64,000 nucleotides of DNA from Hungatella sp. UBA3048 (GCA_002367105.1 DFCS01000003.1:108374-172373), one strand, 5' to 3'; shown: positions 1 to 10,038, counted from the stretch's first letter. A program made the numbers and translations. The notes: generated by a model from the sequence alone, not told the origin.

Positions 1-631
1 CCCCCCCGCCGGTGGCAAACACAATATTTTTACAGGAAAAAAGTACAAAACGTCTATCTTCATCATCCGGGCAGCTCAAATCCAGACAAAGCAGTCCATA
101 CGCCCTTTCTCCATCGGAAAGAATCTTAATTACCTGCATCCTGTCAAAAATCTTAATATTCTTTTCCCTGACTGCCTGTTCCAGGCACTCTGTCATCTGT
201 TTTGAAGTGTATGGACCTACACTTGTCGCACGGCACCTGGGATCGTGATCCGTCTTGTAGCCAACGAATTCCCCCCATCTGTTCTGGGGGAAGTCCACGC
301 CGAGGTTAACAAGCTTTAGAAAACATCTGGCAGATAATGCTGCTTCGCACAAGGCAATGTCGCCGTCCATACACTGGCCGCTAAACAGAGTATCTGCCAT
401 ATCTCCCACGCTGTCAGGATCGTTTCCGCTAAGCGTCAGCTTATAATAGGTCTGTTTATCCGAACCGGTGTTGCGGGAGGTTCCCGCTCCCACATGATCG
501 GTCACAATCGCAATATCCTTCTGGCCTAAAGCCCACAGCTGATCTGCCGCATTGAATCCGGCTGCTCCGGTTCCCACGATAACCGTATTCATCTGATATG
601 ACTGTACTTTATTAAACATCTGTAGTTTCAT
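1..631 (-). CDS. FAD-binding flavoprotein (fumarate-reductase-like), 3' part cut off
   Basis: The reading frame starts at the ATG at 629-631 behind AAAGGCGG and stays open to the window edge, giving about 210 N-terminal residues. Residues 17-30 carry a dinucleotide-binding fold (VIVGTGAAGFNAAD), followed by AGTSRNTGS, which resembles the FAD contact of the succinate dehydrogenase/fumarate reductase flavoprotein superfamily; FATGGG near the cut end is another FAD motif. The family transfers hydride between a bound FAD and small organic acids or enones. It is the last visible gene of a long minus-strand operon with an SDR, a zinc dehydrogenase and an OYE-type reductase, so a redox step on the same substrate is likely. 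Fold assignment is confident; substrate is unknown. Confidence 0.8.
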   Translation of the reverse strand, partial: MKLQMFNKVQSYQMNTVIVGTGAAGFNAADQLWALGQKDIAIVTDHVGAGTSRNTGSDKQTYYKLTLSGNDPDSVGDMADTLFSGQCMDGDIALCEAALSARCFLKLVNLGVDFPQNRWGEFVGYKTDHDPRCRATSVGPYTSKQMTECLEQAVREKNIKIFDRMQVIKILSDGERAYGLLCLDLSCPDDEDRRFVLFSCKNIVFATGGG

Positions 632-661
632 CTGGTCCGCCTTTCTTTACAGAATCAATGA

Positions 662-693
662 GGCTGCTGCCGATTTCACATTCTGCAGCAGCC
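662..693 (-). other. Intercistronic hairpin
   Basis: GGCTGCTGC at 662-670 pairs perfectly with GCAGCAGCC at 685-693 across a 14-nt loop. It lies between the SDR stop and the flavoprotein start. No T-tract follows on the minus strand, so it is more likely an RNA-processing or stability hairpin than a terminator. Confidence 0.4.
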
Positions 694-719
694 CCATTCA
701 CATGGTTTTATCAGGCTTA

Positions 720-1499
720 TTATAACCTCTGGATATGAAAGCCTCCATCTACATCAATATAATTTCCGGTTGTATAGAGGAATTTATCACTGCAGAAAAC
801 GCTGACCGCATTGGCTACGTCCTCCGGCATCCCCCACCTGGTAATCGGGAATGCGCCCCGCTCAATAAGGGTGTCATACTTTCCCTGCACCGTACTGGTC
901 ATATCCGTAGCAATCACACCCGGGCGGATCTCATGGACAAAAATGCTTTCCCCTGCAAGACGGTCCGCATAAAGGGTCGTTAACATTGATATGCCTGCTT
1001 TAGAAACGCAGTACTCTCCGCGGTTTGTACTGGATACAACGGCAGAGCAGGATGAAATATTGATGATGGTTCCCCGCTTTTTCCCTTCTACGGGCTGTTT
1101 TAACATCTGGTTTGCAACTGCCTGTGTCAGAAACATATTTCCTTTTGTATTGATACCTACAACACGATCAAAGCTTTCTTCTGACATCTCCAGCAAATCC
1201 GCCCTTACATTTGGGGCAACACCCGCATTATTGATAAGTACGTGGACAGCACCGTACTGCTCCAACGTTTTTTTAACAAGCTTCTCTCTGTCTTTGGAAT
1301 CTCCAATATTTCCCTGAACATATGTATATTCAATCCCGTCAGCTTTAAGCCTGTTCATATTTTCCTGATTTTTTTCTTCGGCAGAAGTAGCCATGATGAC
1401 CACATTGTAGCCGTCAAGGCCCAACTGATAAGCAATGGCAAATCCAATGCCGCGGCTTCCTCCTGTTACAATCGCTGTTTTTTTCACTTTCTCTTTCAC
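720..1499 (-). CDS. Short-chain dehydrogenase/reductase (SDR)
   Basis: Classical SDR of about 259 aa. The N-terminal TGGSRGIG is the NAD(P)-binding glycine motif, NNAG is the structural motif, and S...YCVSK supplies the catalytic Ser-Tyr-Lys. The C-terminal VDGG is typical of 3-oxoacyl-ACP-reductase-like or sugar dehydrogenase SDRs. The annotated start is a GTG (1497-1499); a GTG twelve bases downstream has a better-spaced AAAGGTGA and may be the true start. It lies between the zinc dehydrogenase and the flavoprotein and probably oxidises or reduces a hydroxyl/keto group of the operon's substrate. Precise substrate cannot be read from sequence. Confidence 0.88.
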   Translation of the reverse strand: MKEKVKKTAIVTGGSRGIGFAIAYQLGLDGYNVVIMATSAEEKNQENMNRLKADGIEYTYVQGNIGDSKDREKLVKKTLEQYGAVHVLINNAGVAPNVRADLLEMSEESFDRVVGINTKGNMFLTQAVANQMLKQPVEGKKRGTIINISSCSAVVSSTNRGEYCVSKAGISMLTTLYADRLAGESIFVHEIRPGVIATDMTSTVQGKYDTLIERGAFPITRWGMPEDVANAVSVFCSDKFLYTTGNYIDVDGGFHIQRL

Positions 1500-1570
1500 C
1501 TTTCTTCTGTACGCCCCGCTTTATCGGGCGTAAAGGTATACCCGCAGGGTGTTTCTCTTAAATCATGTCT

Positions 1571-2599
1571 CTAAGGATGTAAAAGGACCTTAATACTGCC
1601 CGATTTCCTATCAAGGCAAGTTTCAAGAGCTTTCTGAATATCATCAAGAGAAAAATGATGGGTGATCAGAAGTTCAAGGTCTAATTCTCTGGCAACTTTC
1701 AGTGCAATCGGAAAATCCCAACAGTATCCCTGGGCACCCTGGATTTTAATTTCATGGGTGACAAATCTGCTTGCAGGAATATTGATCTGCGGATTCTCAA
1801 AGATTCCGATAACAGTGGCCAGGCCATTTTTCTTTAACGTCATCATCGCCTGTAAAAAAGATGCTTCAAGGCCAACACATTCGAAACTCTTATCAACGCC
1901 CTTTCCATTTGTAATTCGGCGTATCTCGTCCTCCAGATCTGTTTTTCCCGAATTAACCGTTATGGTAGCGCCCAGCTTTTTCGCTGTTTCAAGCCTTTCA
2001 TCAGAAAAATCCGCAATAATGACTTCGGCAGCTCCGCTCTTTTTGCATATGGACGCAATCAGCATTCCGATCGCACCTGCTCCGATAACAAGAACTGTCT
2101 CTCCAAGGCGGATATCTGCGCGGCGTACCGCATGGGTTGCCACGCTCAAGGGTTCAATCAGGGCACCTGTATCATAAGTCAGGTATTCAGGAAGCTTATA
2201 CACATACGGCTCATTGACAAGAATATAGTCAGCCATGGCTCCGTCGCCATTTCTGTATGTAAACGATATATTCTCACAATATCCGTAATCTCCATGACAA
2301 CAGGCATCGCAGGTTCCGCAGACAATGCAAGGCTCCACCGTTACCCGGTCTCCCACAGACACTTTGGTAACGCCTTCTCCAACCTCAACCACATCTCCCG
2401 AAAATTCATGCCCAATGGTCATAGGAAGGGGGGCAAAAGGGTGTTTTCCTTTAAAAATGTGGATATCACTGCCGCAAATGGCACTTGATTTAATCTTAAT
2501 CAGAACCTGTCCCTTTTTCGAAGGCTGAATATCTTTTTTCCCGATGATTGCTTTCATGGGCTCAATTACTTTCCCAATTCTGCTGGTTTTTACACTCAC
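1571..2599 (-). CDS. Zinc-dependent medium-chain alcohol/polyol dehydrogenase
   Basis: MDR-family dehydrogenase of 342 aa, using a GTG start at 2597-2599 behind AAGGAGG (2610-2616), which gives the usual family length. Seen: the catalytic-zinc region SAICGSDIH and GHEFSG, a structural zinc lobe with four cysteines (CIVCGTCDACCHGDYGYC), and the Rossmann motif GAGAIG. This layout fits threonine/sorbitol/L-idonate-5-dehydrogenase-like enzymes that oxidise a secondary alcohol with NAD(P). Its ribosome binding site overlaps the stop of the upstream OYE-type gene, so the two are probably translationally coupled. The substrate is presumably a sugar, sugar acid or cyclitol given the neighbours; this is inference. 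Confidence 0.88.
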   Translation of the reverse strand: MSVKTSRIGKVIEPMKAIIGKKDIQPSKKGQVLIKIKSSAICGSDIHIFKGKHPFAPLPMTIGHEFSGDVVEVGEGVTKVSVGDRVTVEPCIVCGTCDACCHGDYGYCENISFTYRNGDGAMADYILVNEPYVYKLPEYLTYDTGALIEPLSVATHAVRRADIRLGETVLVIGAGAIGMLIASICKKSGAAEVIIADFSDERLETAKKLGATITVNSGKTDLEDEIRRITNGKGVDKSFECVGLEASFLQAMMTLKKNGLATVIGIFENPQINIPASRFVTHEIKIQGAQGYCWDFPIALKVARELDLELLITHHFSLDDIQKALETCLDRKSGSIKVLLHP

Positions 2600-2615
2600 T
2601 TTTTTAAGTCCTCCT

Positions 2616-3986
2616 TCATTGGAAACTTTTCTCACGCATGGAAGCTTCCTCTCTGTACTCCTTATAAAAGCCCGCGTAGATTTCGCTGTCTTTGATGACG
2701 CATCCGGTTCTTCCATGGTCTCTCATAATCTGAGTGCATTTTGAACAAGTGACGCAGCACTGCTTCGGATCCATTTCACCTTTCAGAAGAATATCCCGGG
2801 GTGCGTCCGGATATGCAAAGCCGGAACGTCCCATACCCACAAATTTACAGCTTCCGTCAGCCAGGTTCGCCGCACCCGCATAAGGCAGGAACTGCCGCAG
2901 CCATGTATATCCATTTCCCACAACAGGCACATCACCTGCAGCTTTCTGAATCAGCCGTGTAAACTCAAACAGCCGGTCCATGCTTTCAAGCGGATGTTCA
3001 TCCGGAACAGGGATTCCCATGCTGGACAAATCAAAAGGCCTTGTTACCTGAGGATAAATATAATAGGGGTTTCCGGCAGAATTGCTCAAAAGGTCAACCC
3101 CCTCTTCCACCAGCATCCGTACAAGAGCCAGTGGCTCTGTGGGATCAAACTTCCACATGTCTTCCTTGTCACAGCCAAAGCCATAGGGATAAGGATGCGC
3201 ATCAAATACATTGAAACGGCAGGCTATAATGAAGTCATCGCCCACAGCTTCCCGGACGGCACGGATCGTCTGGCGAAGAAACCTGCTCCTGTTTTCAAAG
3301 CTTCCGCCGTATTTTCCCTCTCTTGTGTGGCTGGCAATCAACTCACTCAAAAGATACCGGTGGCAATTCTTTATATCTACACCGTCAAAACCTGCTTCCT
3401 TTGCCAAAACCGCACTTTCCACATAATGAACCGTTAAATTGTCCAGATATTCATCGGTCACGACAGGTGCATCTGCCGCAAGCCCGACTCTTGGATCCAG
3501 AATAGGGTCATGCTGGGGAACAATAGGCGCTCCCTTATGACCTTCCGGTCTGGAATAGCGGCCGGAGTGCGTTAACTGTAAAATATTCAGTGGTTTTTTT
3601 CCATTGCGGGCAACTGCCGACTGATTGCACCGTTCAACAACTGCCTTAAACTGCGGCATATTCTCCTTGGTCAGCATCATCTGGAGCGGATTGGCCCGTC
3701 CTTCCACGACAACCGCACAAGCTTCCCACCAAAGTAATCCAGCTCCGCCTTCCGCAAACCTCTTATATCTTCTTTCAACAAGCTCAGAAGGAGAACCATC
3801 GGGATTTGAATCACAGCCTTCCATTGGAAGAATTGCAATTGCATTGGGGGCAATCCGTTTTCCTACCTTAACCTCGGCATGAAGCGGAGATAAATCTTCG
3901 CTGAATTTTACATTTACACCAAGAGAATTTACTTTTTCTACAACCTCATTCAATTTCTTAAAATTAAACTTTTCATGTGACGCCAT
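2616..3986 (-). CDS. Old-Yellow-Enzyme-type NADH:flavin oxidoreductase, TIM-barrel part only
   Basis: 456 aa, start ATG behind AGGAG. The N-terminal 400 residues are an FMN TIM barrel of the OYE/2,4-dienoyl-CoA reductase family: QLTHSGRYS, then FDGVDIKNCHRYLLSEL with ENRSRFLR, as in DCR- and BaiCD-like enzymes. The C-terminus has CCVTCSKCTQ and a later cysteine in GRTGCVIKD, spaced like the 4Fe-4S site of the larger family members. The C-terminal FAD/NAD domain of full 2,4-dienoyl-CoA reductases (about 650 aa) is absent. These enzymes reduce activated C=C bonds. The separate flavoprotein at the window start could serve as electron donor, which is inference. A reductase of this type in a sugar-acid operon is unusual. 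Confidence 0.85.
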   Translation of the reverse strand: MASHEKFNFKKLNEVVEKVNSLGVNVKFSEDLSPLHAEVKVGKRIAPNAIAILPMEGCDSNPDGSPSELVERRYKRFAEGGAGLLWWEACAVVVEGRANPLQMMLTKENMPQFKAVVERCNQSAVARNGKKPLNILQLTHSGRYSRPEGHKGAPIVPQHDPILDPRVGLAADAPVVTDEYLDNLTVHYVESAVLAKEAGFDGVDIKNCHRYLLSELIASHTREGKYGGSFENRSRFLRQTIRAVREAVGDDFIIACRFNVFDAHPYPYGFGCDKEDMWKFDPTEPLALVRMLVEEGVDLLSNSAGNPYYIYPQVTRPFDLSSMGIPVPDEHPLESMDRLFEFTRLIQKAAGDVPVVGNGYTWLRQFLPYAGAANLADGSCKFVGMGRSGFAYPDAPRDILLKGEMDPKQCCVTCSKCTQIMRDHGRTGCVIKDSEIYAGFYKEYREEASMREKSFQ

Positions 3987-4007
3987 TCTTCAGTCATCTC
4001 CTTATTT

Positions 4008-4847
4008 TTAATGCCAGTCATGCTGCTTCATATAGAGGATTCCAGATTCGGCAATCTCATCCGCACTTTTTTGTGGCTGAACCCATCCGGCATCAAAGCC
4101 GCCGGGCGCAAAAGTCTCCATTGTGATATGCCCTTTATAATCGTATCTTTGCATCAATCCCCACAAATCCTTCCACGGAAAGAATCCCTGACCAGGAACT
4201 CCTCTGTTATTTGAACAGGCATGAAAATGATACATTTTTTCTTCCTTCAGCACGGCTTCAAACGCATCTGTGATGCTGTCTTCCTCTATTCCGGCCTGAT
4301 ATGTATCAAAATGTACCCCTACATTTTCCTCTCCAATATCGGAAACAAGCTTTAACGCCTGAGCCGCTGTATTGACAACGCTGGTCCGATACCGGTTTAA
4401 AGGTTCAAGAGCAAGCCGCACACCGCATTCTTTTGCTATGGCGGAAACTTTACGGATACCCGTTACTGCAAGCTCCCACTCTCTTTTTTCATCTTCCTCA
4501 GAAAGCCTGTGCTTCTTCCCTCCCCCCGTATAAAGAGGGCCGGCAAATACTTTTGCGGAAACAGCTTCCGCCGATTTCAAACATTCCGTCATATATTTTA
4601 TTGTGTTCTGCCGGATCGTCTCATCAAAATTGGAAAGATCACGCCCAGCTCCCAGAGCGGCGCAAAGGCTCACTTCCATATCCAGGGAACGGATTTCTTC
4701 CACAAGTTTCTTCGGAATCCCAGGAACAGTCATGGGAAGTTCCACTGCCGTAAATCCCATCTTAAATGCTTTTTCAGCCAATCCTGCACATTTAAGTCCC
4801 AGTTCATTCTCCCAATTCCAAAGATTAATTCCCCAGCGGTTGCTCAT
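4008..4847 (-). CDS. Sugar isomerase/epimerase, D-psicose/tagatose 3-epimerase-like TIM barrel
   Basis: 279 aa, start ATG behind TAGGAGA. The xylose-isomerase-like barrel carries the metal-site motifs of keto-sugar 3-epimerases: ALEPLNRYRT (first Glu), HFDTYQAGIEE (Asp), HFHACSNNRGVPGQG (His) and TMETF (final Glu). These normally bind Mn2+ or Co2+ and interconvert ketohexose C3 epimers. It lies between the LacI regulator and the OYE-type gene, 21 bp upstream of the latter. Related barrels also act as C-glycoside-cleaving subunits and inositol dehydratases, so the epimerase call is the most likely rather than certain. Confidence 0.82.
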   Translation of the reverse strand: MSNRWGINLWNWENELGLKCAGLAEKAFKMGFTAVELPMTVPGIPKKLVEEIRSLDMEVSLCAALGAGRDLSNFDETIRQNTIKYMTECLKSAEAVSAKVFAGPLYTGGGKKHRLSEEDEKREWELAVTGIRKVSAIAKECGVRLALEPLNRYRTSVVNTAAQALKLVSDIGEENVGVHFDTYQAGIEEDSITDAFEAVLKEEKMYHFHACSNNRGVPGQGFFPWKDLWGLMQRYDYKGHITMETFAPGGFDAGWVQPQKSADEIAESGILYMKQHDWH

Positions 4848-4856
4848 ATATATCTC

Positions 4857-5870
4857 CTATCTTGTTGAAGCCCGTATAATTAAATCTGTCTCCAACAGCT
4901 CTTTTAAAGGCTGGGGGAGCACTCCCTTCTCATCTTTATATTGGATTTGATGAATCAGATTATTGGTCGCCCTTACACCTATATCATAAAATGGCTGTGC
5001 CACAGTGGAAAGCGGCGGCTCCACCATCCCCGAAAGAGTTACATTGTCAAAGCTGAGCACGGAGACGTCTTCCGGAATACGGATCCCCATCTCATGAAGG
5101 GCATGAAGAATAACAAATGCCTTCGGATCGCTGGTTGCAAAAATCGCATCCGGCCTGTTTTCCGAGTTCATCAAAGCCTGTGTCATGCTGTAGAAGCTGC
5201 TGCTTCCTGTCGCCTCCCTCATAACCAGGTTTTCATTATAAGGGATGTTATGATCTTCAAGTGCCGCCCGGTAGCCCCGATGACGCTCATTATACAAATA
5301 AAGATTCTCCCGCCCAAGTGCCAAAGCAATTTTTTTATGCCCGGATCCGATTAAGTACCGGACTGCATTATAGGCCGCTTTAAAGTTATCTATGGCAACA
5401 ATATCTATTTTTCCCTCGTCCTTGGCATAAAAGCGGTTTATAAGCACAAGGGGGAACCCTTCTGTGCGGAGGTTTCTTATATGGATAGAGTTTGGAAGCA
5501 TGGAGCCTACAATAAACCCATCCACCAGACGTGATTTCATAGTAGAAATATAGTCTTTTTCAACACCGCTGTTCTCGTCGGTATTGCATAGTATTACCGT
5601 GTAATTTTTTTGTCTTGCCGCATCTTCCACCCCCCGTGTAATCATGGGAAAAATAAGGTTCTGGATATCCGGAAGCATAAGGACTATGGTATTGGTCCTG
5701 CCCATTTTCAGACCTTTCGCCATGACGTTGGGGCTGTAGCCTGTTTTCTGGATGGCATCCATGACACGCATCCTTGTTTCATCACTCACATAACTTTTTC
5801 CGCTTAAAACCCTCGATACGGTTGTAGCTGAAACACCTGCCAATTCTGCAACCACTTTAATATTTGTCAT
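4857..5870 (-). CDS. LacI/GalR-family transcriptional regulator
   Basis: 337 aa from the ATG at 5868-5870 (RBS GGTGA); a GTG three codons upstream is the alternative. The N-terminal helix-turn-helix (IKVVAELAGVSATTVSRVLSG) and hinge are canonical, followed by a periplasmic-binding-protein-like effector domain with SFDNVTLSGMVEPPLSTVAQP. It is embedded in the operon between the dehydratase and the epimerase, so it probably senses the pathway's sugar-like substrate and controls this locus. The sequence upstream of its gene (5880-5976) is AT-rich, but no operator was identified with confidence. Confidence 0.93.
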   Translation of the reverse strand: MTNIKVVAELAGVSATTVSRVLSGKSYVSDETRMRVMDAIQKTGYSPNVMAKGLKMGRTNTIVLMLPDIQNLIFPMITRGVEDAARQKNYTVILCNTDENSGVEKDYISTMKSRLVDGFIVGSMLPNSIHIRNLRTEGFPLVLINRFYAKDEGKIDIVAIDNFKAAYNAVRYLIGSGHKKIALALGRENLYLYNERHRGYRAALEDHNIPYNENLVMREATGSSSFYSMTQALMNSENRPDAIFATSDPKAFVILHALHEMGIRIPEDVSVLSFDNVTLSGMVEPPLSTVAQPFYDIGVRATNNLIHQIQYKDEKGVLPQPLKELLETDLIIRASTR

Positions 5871-5976
5871 TCCAATCACCTCAATATGTGAATTCCATAA
5901 TATGGATTCTTTTCCCCAATTTTATCACACATTGTCAGAATATACACGAAATTTCAGCATAGTCGTTTAATTGCAT

Positions 5977-7635
5977 TCAGTCTTCCCAAAATACAGTTGC
6001 TCCACGGTGTGCTGAGGTACAATTTTTGCGGTAAAGATTTAACCATCCCTTAGCCGGTTTATGAACGGGTTCGAAACATTTTCTTCTGTCAGCAAATTCC
6101 GCTTCTGTCACATCTACCGTCAGCATTCTCGCCTCAACATCGATATATATCATATCTCCGTCTTTAATCAAAGCCAGGTTTCCGCCTTCATAAGCCTCCG
6201 GACTCACATGTCCGATTGCAAGACCTCCGGTTGCTCCCGAAAATCTGCCGTCCGATACAAGGGCAAGCCGGCTGCCAAGTCCCTTTCCGAGAACAGCTGC
6301 CATAAATGTCTCCATATGGGGCATTCCCGGGCTGCCCTTCGGCCCTTCATACCGGATAACTACAACATCGCCGGCCACAATTTCATCTCTTAAAATCGCA
6401 TTCCAGGCATCGTCCTGAGAATCGTAGCACTTGGCCGGTCCTGAAAATTTCCATGCTGCCGGATCTACCGCACTGAATTTGACAATCGCACTGTCCGTTC
6501 CGATATTGCCGTGAAGAACTGCAAGTCCACCCTGTTCATGGATGGGATTTTCCACAGAATGAATCACATCCATTTCCTTATTTTCAGCAAGTTCCGCCTT
6601 ATTGCCGATGGTGCCGAACATACCGCCCGCTGCCGTATCGATTTTCCCCGCTTTGGCAAGTTCCTTCACAACAGCCCCAAGCCCTCCTGCCGCATCAAAT
6701 TCTTCCATTGTGTAAGTTGGATGATTGGGATATATGGTGCTGATAACGGGCACTTCACGGCTGATTCTGTCAAAGGTTTCCGGGACGATATCGCATTTCA
6801 CCTGACGTGCAAGTGCCGGGATGTGAAGCAGGCTGTTGGTAGAACCTCCCGTTGCCATCATATAGCGTACGACGTTCTCAAAGCTCTTTTGTTCTATAAA
6901 ATCACTTGGCCGTCTTTCTTCCTTTACTGCCTCCACAATCTTTTCAGCCGCTTCCCTTGCCATCTCATGCCACCGGGGGGTCTGGCTGCGGACACTTGCG
7001 TTACCGTGAGGAGAAAAACCAAGAACTTCGGCCATGGCGCACATGGTATTCGCCGTTCCCATAAAGGGGCAGGCTCCCGGAGTCGGGCAGGCGTTTCTCA
7101 CGATTCCTTTGTAATCCTCTTCGCTCATATCACCCGCAATGTAGGCTGCATAAGCCTGCTTTGTATGGGTCAGAGTCAGCATTTTTCCCTTATACTGACC
7201 CGCAGCCATGTATCCGCCTGTAAGCATAACGGTTGGAATATCCACTCTCAAAGCACCCATGATCATACCCGGAACAACTTTGTCACAGGTTGCCATGATA
7301 ATCATGCCTTCCAGCATGTTTAATTCTGCAACCGTCTCCACTTCACTTGATACCAGATCTCTGGCCGGAAGTGTGTAACGGTCACCCGGTGTATTGGAGC
7401 AAATTCCGTCACAGACACCGGTAATAGGAAGTTCCAGTGCAAGTCCACCTGCTTTATAGATTTCCTCCTTCATCTCTGCGATGACATCTTTAAAGGGGAA
7501 ATGTCCCGGATTCATTTCATTCCATGAGTTTACCAGGCCGATTATAGGTCTGGACGCATCCTCAGGCGATATTCCCATCGCATAAAGCAGTGTATTACGG
7601 TGATCCATAGACTCTTCATTCCACTGACGTATCAT
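5977..7635 (-). CDS. IlvD/Edd-family Fe-S dehydratase
   Basis: 552 aa from the ATG at 7633-7635 behind AGGAGGAG; the longer in-frame extension has no ribosome site. Seen: the cluster-ligand motifs [15 protein letters not shown] and [16 protein letters not shown], the [12 protein letters not shown] motif, and [11 protein letters not shown] with [11 protein letters not shown] toward the C-terminus. The family removes water from dihydroxy acids: dihydroxyacid dehydratase, phosphogluconate dehydratase and pentonate/hexonate dehydratases. The context (importer, LacI regulator, epimerase, dehydrogenases, divergent KDPG-aldolase-like gene) argues for a sugar acid rather than branched-chain amino acid synthesis. 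It follows livF by 49 bp and is probably cotranscribed with the transporter. Confidence 0.9.
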   Translation of the reverse strand: MIRQWNEESMDHRNTLLYAMGISPEDASRPIIGLVNSWNEMNPGHFPFKDVIAEMKEEIYKAGGLALELPITGVCDGICSNTPGDRYTLPARDLVSSEVETVAELNMLEGMIIMATCDKVVPGMIMGALRVDIPTVMLTGGYMAAGQYKGKMLTLTHTKQAYAAYIAGDMSEEDYKGIVRNACPTPGACPFMGTANTMCAMAEVLGFSPHGNASVRSQTPRWHEMAREAAEKIVEAVKEERRPSDFIEQKSFENVVRYMMATGGSTNSLLHIPALARQVKCDIVPETFDRISREVPVISTIYPNHPTYTMEEFDAAGGLGAVVKELAKAGKIDTAAGGMFGTIGNKAELAENKEMDVIHSVENPIHEQGGLAVLHGNIGTDSAIVKFSAVDPAAWKFSGPAKCYDSQDDAWNAILRDEIVAGDVVVIRYEGPKGSPGMPHMETFMAAVLGKGLGSRLALVSDGRFSGATGGLAIGHVSPEAYEGGNLALIKDGDMIYIDVEARMLTVDVTEAEFADRRKCFEPVHKPAKGWLNLYRKNCTSAHRGATVFWED

Positions 7636-7684
7636 CTTTTCTCCTCCTGTCATTATCTCTAAAATGATACTTAACGACGCTGTA

Positions 7685-8389
7685 TCAGCCTCCCAGATAA
7701 GCTTTCCTAACCACATCAGACTTCATCAGTTCTTCACCTGTTCCGCAGATGTTTACCATACCGTTTTCAAGAACATATGCTTTATCACAGATCGAAAGCG
7801 CTTTTCTCGCATTCTGCTCAACAAGCAGCACGGTAATTCCGGAATCCCGGATCTCCTTAATTAAATCATATACCTGGTTTACAATAATTGGCGCAAGTCC
7901 AAGGCTGGGTTCATCAAGCAGCAAAATCCTTGGGTGCTCCATAAGTCCTCTGCTGATAGCCAGCATCTGCTGCTCGCCGCCTGAGAGAGTTCCGGCAAAC
8001 TGGTGCTCTCTTTCTTTTAAAATAGGGAAACGCTTAAACTGCTCTTCGATATCTTTTTCCAGCTGTTTTCTATGATGTAAATACCCGCCGACCAGCAGGT
8101 TGTCACGAATGGTGAGGCCTGAGAAGGTTTTACGTCCTTCCGGCACGTGTACAATTCCTTTCGCAACGATTTTGCTTGACTTGGAAGGTATGGGTTCCCC
8201 CAGGAATTCGATGGTTCCTTCGACCGGCTTCACCAGTCCGGAGATCGTCCGCAGGAGGGAGGTCTTTCCGGCTCCATTGGAACCGATGATGCTGACAATC
8301 TGCCCTTCTTCCGCTTCTACATGGACTTTTTTCAGTGCCCTGACATGACCATAGGTGACGCTTAAATCCATTACTTTCAGCATTGCCAT
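7685..8389 (-). CDS. livF: Branched-chain-amino-acid-type ABC importer ATPase LivF
   Basis: 234 aa ABC ATPase with Walker A GSNGAGKT (36-43), signature LSGGEQQ and Walker [14 protein letters not shown]. The length and the final VRKAYLGG are typical of LivF. It works with LivG, LivH, LivM and the lipoprotein LivK, which lie directly upstream in order. HAAT-family importers also take up urea, amides, aromatic acids and other small carboxylates, so the substrate here is more likely an organic acid related to the neighbouring dehydratase than leucine; that is inference. Confidence 0.93.
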   Translation of the reverse strand: MAMLKVMDLSVTYGHVRALKKVHVEAEEGQIVSIIGSNGAGKTSLLRTISGLVKPVEGTIEFLGEPIPSKSSKIVAKGIVHVPEGRKTFSGLTIRDNLLVGGYLHHRKQLEKDIEEQFKRFPILKEREHQFAGTLSGGEQQMLAISRGLMEHPRILLLDEPSLGLAPIIVNQVYDLIKEIRDSGITVLLVEQNARKALSICDKAYVLENGMVNICGTGEELMKSDVVRKAYLGG

Positions 8390-8392
8390 GTG

Positions 8393-9160
8393 TTATCCCT
8401 CCTCCTTTCCAAGATATGCCTCAATTACTTCCGGATTTCTCTGTATTTCTGCAGGGGTACCCACTGCAATCGTCTTTCCGAAGTTCTGGACATGAATGAT
8501 GTGTGAAATGGTCATAACCAGTTCCAGCCTGTGTTCTATCAAAAGAATTGCAAATCCAATATCTTTGGAAAGTCTTGAAATCAACTCCGTTAATTCCTGG
8601 ACCTCTGTAGGATTCAGTCCGGCAGCCGGCTCATCTAAGAGCAGTACCTTTGGATTACAGGTCAGCGCCCTTGCGATCTCAATACGGCGCTGCATGCCAT
8701 AAGCCAGGTTTTCCGGCCGTTCATTCTTATAGTCAGCCATTCCAACCATTTCCAGGAAATGTTCGCAAAGTTCAATTCCTCTCTTTTCCTCGCTTTTGCG
8801 TTTCGGTGTTGGAAAAAGGCCTCCGATTATGGAATACTTCGACTGGGGATCAAATGCGCACATAACATTCTGCAATACGGTAAGTCCCTTAAATAAGCGG
8901 ATATTCTGAAAGGTACGCCCCATTCCTTCTCTCGTAACGAGATATTGTTCTTTTCTGGTTACATCCTTCCCATCTAACATCACCGTTCCCTGATCCGCCG
9001 TGTATACATTGGAAATAACATTGAAAATTGTTGTTTTTCCGGCTCCGTTTGGTCCGATAATTCCATGGATCTCCCCCGCATCTGCACGGATAGAAAAATC
9101 CTGAATAGCCTTTACACCGCCAAAGCTTTTATAAATATTCTTAACCTCCAGCAAGCTCAT
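8393..9160 (-). CDS. livG: Branched-chain-amino-acid-type ABC importer ATPase LivG
   Basis: 255 aa. Walker A GPNGAGKTT lies near residue 36, the degenerate LivG-type signature LAYGMQRRIEIARAL replaces LSGGQ, and Walker B reads VLLLDEPAAGLNP. The start overlaps the livM stop by one base, and livF begins 3 bp after its stop, which indicates tight translational coupling of the transporter genes. Confidence 0.93.
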   Translation of the reverse strand: MSLLEVKNIYKSFGGVKAIQDFSIRADAGEIHGIIGPNGAGKTTIFNVISNVYTADQGTVMLDGKDVTRKEQYLVTREGMGRTFQNIRLFKGLTVLQNVMCAFDPQSKYSIIGGLFPTPKRKSEEKRGIELCEHFLEMVGMADYKNERPENLAYGMQRRIEIARALTCNPKVLLLDEPAAGLNPTEVQELTELISRLSKDIGFAILLIEHRLELVMTISHIIHVQNFGKTIAVGTPAEIQRNPEVIEAYLGKEEG

Positions 9161-10026
9161 CAGTCTTCCTCCTTCTGCAGCTTTACCCGGCCTTTTCCTC
9201 TTCTTAACAAATCTGCAAGCTCATACTCGCCTAAAAGTCCAGAAGGTTTAAAGTTGATAATTAACAATACCAGGATTGCGTAAATAATGCTTCTGTAATT
9301 TGCAAGCCCTCTTAACACCTCCGGGAGGCCGCTTAAGATTGTTGCTCCCAGGATTGATCCTGTCAGGCTGTTCACGCCTCCGAAGAATACCATGATTACC
9401 CAGTCGGCGCTCTTCTTCCAGCCGAAAATGCTGGGATCCACGTATGTAATGTAGAAAGCATACAGGCAGCCGCTGAAGGAGGTAAGGGCAACGCTCAATA
9501 GGAACGATGTGATTTTGATTCTTGGGACATTGATTCCCATGGCCTTCGCAGCAAGCTCATCTCCCCGGATCGCAATGCACTGGCGTCCGTATTTGCTGTT
9601 TTTAAACCAGTTTACCAGCAGGATTGCAATGACTGCAAATGTGAATGCCATCAGCGCTGTGGTTTTTTTCGGAATACCGATGAAACCGGAAGCGCCGCCT
9701 GTAAGCTTAGTCGTTCTGTTTAACAGAGCGGTAATCGCTTCTCCAAATCCAAGTGTAACCAGGGATATGTAATCTCTCCTTAGCCTTACGGTTGGAATAC
9801 CCACCAAAAAGCCAATACCGACCGCGATAATAACGGCCGCGATACAGGCAAGAGGAAACGGGACTCCCAGTTTTACGACAAAAATACCGGATACATAAGC
9901 TCCAACCGCCATGAATGCCGCCTGTCCAAGGCTGAACATTCCCGTAAGTCCCGTCAGAACATACACGCCTGCAACTGCAACAAGCGTAATACATATCTGC
10001 GTGAAAATATTCATGTATAATACCAT
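9160..10026 (-). CDS. livM: Branched-chain-amino-acid-type ABC importer permease LivM
   Basis: 288 aa inner-membrane permease with about eight hydrophobic segments. LTGMFSLGQAAFMAVGAYVSG near the N-terminus and the EAA-like region KAMGINVPRIKITSFLLSV are typical of LivM. The C-terminal tail has the usual short basic extension (LLRRGKGRVKL). The RBS GGGGGTACTCACA precedes the ATG; a second ATG four codons on is possible. Confidence 0.92.
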   Translation of the reverse strand: MVLYMNIFTQICITLVAVAGVYVLTGLTGMFSLGQAAFMAVGAYVSGIFVVKLGVPFPLACIAAVIIAVGIGFLVGIPTVRLRRDYISLVTLGFGEAITALLNRTTKLTGGASGFIGIPKKTTALMAFTFAVIAILLVNWFKNSKYGRQCIAIRGDELAAKAMGINVPRIKITSFLLSVALTSFSGCLYAFYITYVDPSIFGWKKSADWVIMVFFGGVNSLTGSILGATILSGLPEVLRGLANYRSIIYAILVLLIINFKPSGLLGEYELADLLRRGKGRVKLQKEED

Positions 10027-10038
10027 TGTGAGTACCCC

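Noticed and set aside
12..248. Plus-strand open frame of 78 codons
   Set aside because: It is antisense to the well-supported flavoprotein gene and has no protein-family features.
6511..7323. Long plus-strand open frame (270 codons) inside the dehydratase gene
   Set aside because: Antisense shadow of the IlvD/Edd gene; the residues show no domain and no ribosome site precedes it.
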